Assembly (NCBI RefSeq): GCF_001667775.1
Contig: NZ_LZJI01000249.1
Coordinates: forward strand, 57,609-121,608
Source of the DNA: Mycobacterium sp. E1747
Lineage (GTDB): Bacteria > Actinomycetota > Actinomycetes > Mycobacteriales > Mycobacteriaceae
DNA: 64,000 nt
Direction: 5' to 3'
Part shown: one piece after another, positions 60,853-64,000 of the stretch
Numbering within the stretch: position 1 is the stretch's first letter
Layout: each line of letters starts with the position of its first letter
Notes under the pieces: model-generated
What the model saw: only the letters and a program-made list of their open reading frames with translations
Told to the model about the DNA's origin: nothing
The model's database searches: none
Position numbers and translations under genes: made by a program

Positions 60853-61635
60853 ATGCGCGACCGCGAGACGATCGATTCAGAATTGCGGCGCATCGCCCTG
60901 GGACGCCAATCGGTCCGCGAGGGCGGCGGTCGGCCGTCGTCCCGAGAGATCGACGAACTGCTTGATGAGCTATTGGCGCACAGTGCGGGGACGCCTATCC
61001 CCGATGCGGGAAATGTGCGTGACGGCGAGATCCTCGCCGACGACCGGGGTGTTCGCCCGTCCGGCACGAAGCCTCGCTGGCGCGGGGGTGTGCGGCGCCG
61101 GTTGGGTCTGCTCGCGGCGTTGCCGCTCTCGCTGGCAGCCGTCGCCGCCGCGGTGGTGGTGATGTTCGCGGTCCACCAACGGGGTTCGTCGGCGCAGGCG
61201 ACCGAAGCCCCGCCGCCGGCGGCGGCGCCGCCCAGTCACATCGCGCCGACGGCGCCCGCCCCGCGGATCGAGGTTGCCGACATGGCGTTCATCGCCGCGC
61301 TGAAGCATGAAGGCGTACCGTTTCCCAGTCAGGAATACGTGATGACCCAGGGCCACGCGGTCTGTGACTTCCTGGCGCACCAACCCAATTTCGCCGATGC
61401 GGTGGCGTTCGTGCAGCGATCGTCTATCTGGGATGCCGACCAAAGCGCGCAAGTGACTGCCGGTGCCATCGTCGCGTACTGCCCGAAGTCTCAACCCGCA
61501 ACGCCGGATGAGATGCAGCCGGCGTATCAGAGCGTCCTGTCTGATCTGCAGGCGATCGAAGGAAAGTTGCAAGGCGTTCAAGGGGATCTGCAGGGGATCC
61601 AAGGGGATCTGGGAGGCATCCCGGGCCACCCCTAA
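60853..61635 (+). CDS. Membrane-anchored DUF732-type protein with short Gln/Gly repeat tail
   Basis: A 260-residue protein with a charged cytoplasmic N-terminus of about 80 residues (two helices), one membrane helix at 84-107 and a Pro/Ala linker. A DUF732-like extracytoplasmic domain (about 143-215) has two cysteines (HAVCDFL, AYCPKS). The C-terminal tail repeats LQGVQGDLQGIQGDL, an amphipathic seven-residue pattern. Function is unknown. Confidence 0.78.
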   Translation: MRDRETIDSELRRIALGRQSVREGGGRPSSREIDELLDELLAHSAGTPIPDAGNVRDGEILADDRGVRPSGTKPRWRGGVRRRLGLLAALPLSLAAVAAAVVVMFAVHQRGSSAQATEAPPPAAAPPSHIAPTAPAPRIEVADMAFIAALKHEGVPFPSQEYVMTQGHAVCDFLAHQPNFADAVAFVQRSSIWDADQSAQVTAGAIVAYCPKSQPATPDEMQPAYQSVLSDLQAIEGKLQGVQGDLQGIQGDLGGIPGHP

Positions 61636-61786
61636 CCCGCTCGGGCCCGCAGCGGGCAGGCTTGCATGTGAATCCGGGCGGTTCGGGCGGGGGCGTGGTC
61701 CCCACTTGAGTTGGCGGCGAAAGGGACTGTGGCGCCCGATCAACGCCAAACCCGGCGACGCCCCGGGGGATCGCAGGAAGGCCGTT

Positions 61787-62602
61787 TCAGCGGCGGCGCA
61801 ACCACACGATCACGCCGACGGCGGCCGCTAGGGCCACCACAACCACCGGCACAACGGCGGGAGAAGGGACCGAGCCCCTCGCCCGGGCGCCGAAGTGGTG
61901 TGAGTTCTCGCCAGTGCGGGCCGAGGGAACGGCCGTTTCTTGGCTCTTCGGCGGTTCGGGGAGGGGGGCGTCGAGCGGCGGGATGGTCGACGGCGGGCGG
62001 GTTTGCGCTGTCGGCGCCACCGAATGTTCAGAAGGGATCTGCTGCGCCGGCGCCGCCGCTGCCGCAGCCTCTGGATCGTGGTCCGCTCGGGTGGCCTGCC
62101 CCCGACCGCGGTCACGTCGGCGCCGCGGTGCCCAGACCTCGTCTCCCAGCTCGTCGGGAATCAGCCACATCAGCAGGGCGAAGTTGACCGCCGCCAGCAC
62201 TCCGTGCAAGACGATGTCGGCTGCATGGAAGCCCAACGGCGTCGGCCGTGCGCTTGCGGTGGCCACACTGCTGAAAAACAGCAACAGCGTGTAAGCCACC
62301 GCGCTCAGCGCGGTGACAGTGATCGCGGCGCGGCGACGGCCGGCGGCCGCGACGGCCGCCACCCCGAACGCCAGCAGTATGGCGCTTTGCGCCGGCGTTG
62401 ATGCCAGGCCCAGAACCGGGGCGCCGGTCGGGCCGGCGTGCAGATGCAGGGCAGTCGACACCAGCCCGGCGATCCCGAACGCGGATACCAGCGCGCCCTC
62501 GGCGAGCAGCAACCAACGCCCGCTTTGAAACCGCCCGGGGTCCATCGGTACCCTGCGCAAGCCCGACGTCGCCCCCGGGACTGGTCCCGCCGTAACCGGC
62601 AT
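61787..62602 (-). CDS. Multipass membrane protein (DUF4383-like) with Pro/Ala-rich linker and C-terminal anchor
   Basis: A 271-residue protein with four hydrophobic segments in the first 150 residues (LLLAEGALVSAFGIAGLV, SAILLAFGVAAVAAAG, ITVTALSAVAYTLLLFF, VLHGVLAAVNFALLMWLI), the layout of DUF4383 proteins. A basic/Ala/Pro linker follows, and a final helix ending VIVWLRRR. The C-terminal helix with an RRR tail resembles sorting anchors but there is no LPxTG. ATG 62602 or 62545. Function unknown. Confidence 0.72.
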   Translation of the reverse strand: MPVTAGPVPGATSGLRRVPMDPGRFQSGRWLLLAEGALVSAFGIAGLVSTALHLHAGPTGAPVLGLASTPAQSAILLAFGVAAVAAAGRRRAAITVTALSAVAYTLLLFFSSVATASARPTPLGFHAADIVLHGVLAAVNFALLMWLIPDELGDEVWAPRRRRDRGRGQATRADHDPEAAAAAAPAQQIPSEHSVAPTAQTRPPSTIPPLDAPLPEPPKSQETAVPSARTGENSHHFGARARGSVPSPAVVPVVVVALAAAVGVIVWLRRR

Positions 62603-62723
62603 CGTGCGACCTCCAGCCTGAAGAGCAACCCTTACGACATTGGCTACCCGTTGCGGCCGGTGCTACTCCATCGGTCTTGGCCGCGAGCTGGTCAAACCCT
62701 TCGATGCCCGACGAGACGCGCGG

Positions 62724-62795
62724 AGCCCCCTGTCAGGATTGAACTGACGACCGCTCGCTTACAAGGCGAGTGCTCTACCACTGAGCTAAGGAGGC
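62724..62795 (-). tRNA. tRNA-Thr (anticodon UGU)
   Basis: Reading the minus strand, the acceptor GCCTCCT (62795-62789) pairs with AGGGGGC (62731-62725). The D arm is GCTCAGTGGTAGAGC, the anticodon stem-loop CTCGCCTTGTAAGCGAG with TGT at positions 34-36, and the T arm GTCAGTTCAATCCTGAC. No CCA is encoded. It lies just downstream of the Rv0756c-like gene. Confidence 0.95.
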
Positions 62796-62823
62796 GGGAT
62801 CAAACCGGTCCAAGCCTAATCGG

Positions 62824-63540
62824 TCACTCGCCGCTGTCGATCACGCGCGTGGAGCGCACCGACCGAGACGCGGGACGCCGCCGGCCGGGTAGCGGGATGC
62901 GGTCGGCAATGTTGCTCAACGGGTTGACGACCATGGTCAGCGCGACGACGGCGTCCTGCAGCGTGGCGATCGCGGGCTCCAGTGCTTCCATCCCAGGCGT
63001 CAGCCGCGCCAGGGTGTCGGCGACGTCCGCGAGCTGGTCGAGCGGTCCATTCTTCGCTGTCAGTTTGTCGACCAGGCCGCCCTCGCTGAGCAGCCGATCG
63101 GCCAGGCCATCCTCGGCCAGCAGCCGCTCGATCAACCCGTCCTCGGCGACGAGCTGATCGGCCAGTCCTCCGGGCTGAAGCGTGCGATGCAACCCGCCGC
63201 CCTCCGCGGTCAGGCGGTCGAGCAGACCACCCTCCGACGTCAGCATGTCGACCACCCCGCCAGGGCGGAGCAACCGGTCGATCGGCCCGTCGGGCGCCAC
63301 CGCCCGCCCAAGGGGCGCGTCGTCGTCCAGCAGCCGGGCGAGCCGATTGGCGCGAACGATCGCGTCGTCGATTCCCAGCATCGATGTCATGGCCGTCGAT
63401 CCGGCGGTCCCGCCGTCGCCCAAAGCCCGTTTCGCCACACCGACCGCTGCGCTCGCGACGGTCAGGCTGGCGTCAGCGGCGGCAAGTCCGACGCGTGCCG
63501 GGGCGGTCGCGGTCGCGACGATCCGTGCGGCGAGATTCAT
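62824..63540 (-). CDS. Decapeptide-repeat protein (Rv0756c-like)
   Basis: A 238-residue protein. The N-terminal 60 residues are Ala-rich and weakly amphipathic. Residues 85-174 are nine exact-register ten-residue repeats of the form GLxDRLLAEx. A helical region with LTPGMEALEPAIATLQDAVV follows, then a basic tail. The M. tuberculosis counterpart next to phoP is hypothetical as I recall it. The repeat could form a solenoid or an amphipathic surface helix. It is divergent from phoP. Confidence 0.82.
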   Translation of the reverse strand: MNLAARIVATATAPARVGLAAADASLTVASAAVGVAKRALGDGGTAGSTAMTSMLGIDDAIVRANRLARLLDDDAPLGRAVAPDGPIDRLLRPGGVVDMLTSEGGLLDRLTAEGGGLHRTLQPGGLADQLVAEDGLIERLLAEDGLADRLLSEGGLVDKLTAKNGPLDQLADVADTLARLTPGMEALEPAIATLQDAVVALTMVVNPLSNIADRIPLPGRRRPASRSVRSTRVIDSGE

Positions 63541-63638
63541 CCCACGAGTCTATTCGCGACGCGACGGCCCCATCCGGCGCAGGTTCAAGCCGATGCGATG
63601 ATTCCTGGCAGACTGTTACCAGAGTGTTGGCACTGAGC

Positions 63639-63656
63639 TTCCAGCGATCGCACAGC
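63639..63656 (+). promoter_or_regulatory. Probable PhoP box upstream of phoP
   Basis: TTCCAGC-GATC-GCACAGC has the 7-4-7 direct-repeat layout of the PhoP site (consensus TCACAGC-n4-TCACAGC), with 5/7 and 6/7 matches. It ends 40 bp before ATG 63697, consistent with autoregulation as known for M. tuberculosis phoP. Confidence 0.6.
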
Positions 63657-63696
63657 ATTCGCATAGGTAACGTTCAACTAAGGGGTGAAAAACCTG

Positions 63697-64000
63697 ATGA
63701 CCGCGGCATCCCCAAGCGAAACGAAACCGGAGGCGCGCATCCTCGTGGTCGACGACGAGGCCAACATCGTCGAGTTGCTCTCGGTGAGCCTCAAGTTCCA
63801 GGGGTTCGAGGTCTACACAGCCAGCAACGGCGCGCAGGCGCTGGACCGGGCGCGCGAAGCCCGTCCCGACGCCGTGATCCTCGACGTGATGATGCCCGGC
63901 ATGGACGGGTTCGGAGTCTTGCGGCGCCTGCGCGCCGACGGCATCGACGCCCCGGCGTTGTTCCTCACGGCCCGGGACTCGTTGCAGGACAAGATCGCCG
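63697..64000 (+). CDS. phoP: Response regulator PhoP, N-terminal part
   Basis: The first 101 residues of an OmpR-type regulator, cut by the window end. The receiver domain has the acidic pair in ARILVVDDEANIVELL, the phospho-acceptor Asp 63 in VILDVMMPGMDG, and the Thr in LFLTARDSLQDK. The segment VELLSVSLKFQGFEVY is nearly diagnostic of mycobacterial PhoP, which with PhoR controls acid/Mg response, complex lipids and secretion. ATG 63697 follows AAGGGGTG; an in-frame GTG at 63685 is an alternative start closer to the M. tuberculosis annotation. Confidence 0.93.
   Translation, partial: MTAASPSETKPEARILVVDDEANIVELLSVSLKFQGFEVYTASNGAQALDRAREARPDAVILDVMMPGMDGFGVLRRLRADGIDAPALFLTARDSLQDKIA

Noticed and set aside
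60970..61749. Minus-strand frame opposite the DUF732 gene
   Set aside because: Arg/His-rich shadow composition without motifs. The plus-strand product has a membrane helix and a recognisable domain.

Overview
The window is high-GC actinobacterial chromosome, and its gene content places it in a slow-growing Mycobacterium. It carries the mce4 steroid-import operon, the cholesterol side-chain and ring catabolism genes, otsA, cpsA, an LpqH-type lipoprotein and the 5' end of phoP. Gene lengths and order over about 0-51 kb closely follow the M. tuberculosis interval Rv3540c to Rv3484 as I remember it, but the PPE genes of that interval are absent. The far right end (tRNA-Thr, an Rv0756c-like gene, phoP) belongs to a different M. 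tuberculosis neighbourhood, so chromosome order differs from M. tuberculosis. A Mycobacterium avium complex-like organism is the best guess; no rRNA or other species marker is present.

Left part (0-32.7 kb): cholesterol catabolism. Ltp2 (partial), the MaoC hydratase ChsH3 and KstD come first. The meta-cleavage lower pathway HsaE-HsaG-HsaF follows, then Rv3531c/Rv3530c/Rv3529c-like genes and the 9-alpha-hydroxylase oxygenase KshA. Next are a gamma-carbonic-anhydrase-like protein, the DUF35-Ltp4-Ltp3-NTF2 operon, a flavin/F420 LLM oxidoreductase, Cyp142, EchA19, FadD19, IlvX, FadD17, the FadE26/FadE27 acyl-CoA dehydrogenase pair, ferredoxin FdxD and the steroid dehydrogenase Hsd4A. Palindromes matching the KstR operator pattern TnnAACnnGTTnnA sit at 4126, 7446, 12264, 16580, 17699, 21496, 31390 and 46874. 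A degenerate one is at 32698, ahead of mce4.

Middle part (32.9-43.4 kb): the complete mce4 importer, yrbE4A-yrbE4B-mce4A-F plus two Mce-associated membrane proteins, with mostly overlapping or closely spaced genes. It delivers sterol to the pathway encoded on its left. Rv3491-like, OtsA and a 54-codon Rv3489-like gene follow on the opposite strand.

Right part (45.8-64 kb): an enoyl-CoA hydratase, two SDRs, a hydroxyisobutyrate-dehydrogenase-type enzyme, the LCP protein CpsA, a TDT-family transporter, an amidase and an alpha/beta hydrolase. A cell-envelope/secretome island follows (S1-type protease, LpqH paralogue, Asn/Gln/Pro-repeat protein, lytic transglycosylase, Pro-rich proteins), then CspA, a DUF732 protein, a membrane protein, tRNA-Thr(UGU), a decapeptide-repeat protein and the start of phoP.

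The most unusual structure is a pair of DUF559 (PD-(D/E)XK-like nuclease) genes at 719-1594 and 19694-20533. Each lies between two convergent cholesterol genes, each is bracketed on both sides by its own copies of a long GC-rich hairpin, and each has its stop codon inside the 3' hairpin. This looks like a small nuclease-plus-palindrome unit that has settled into terminator positions.
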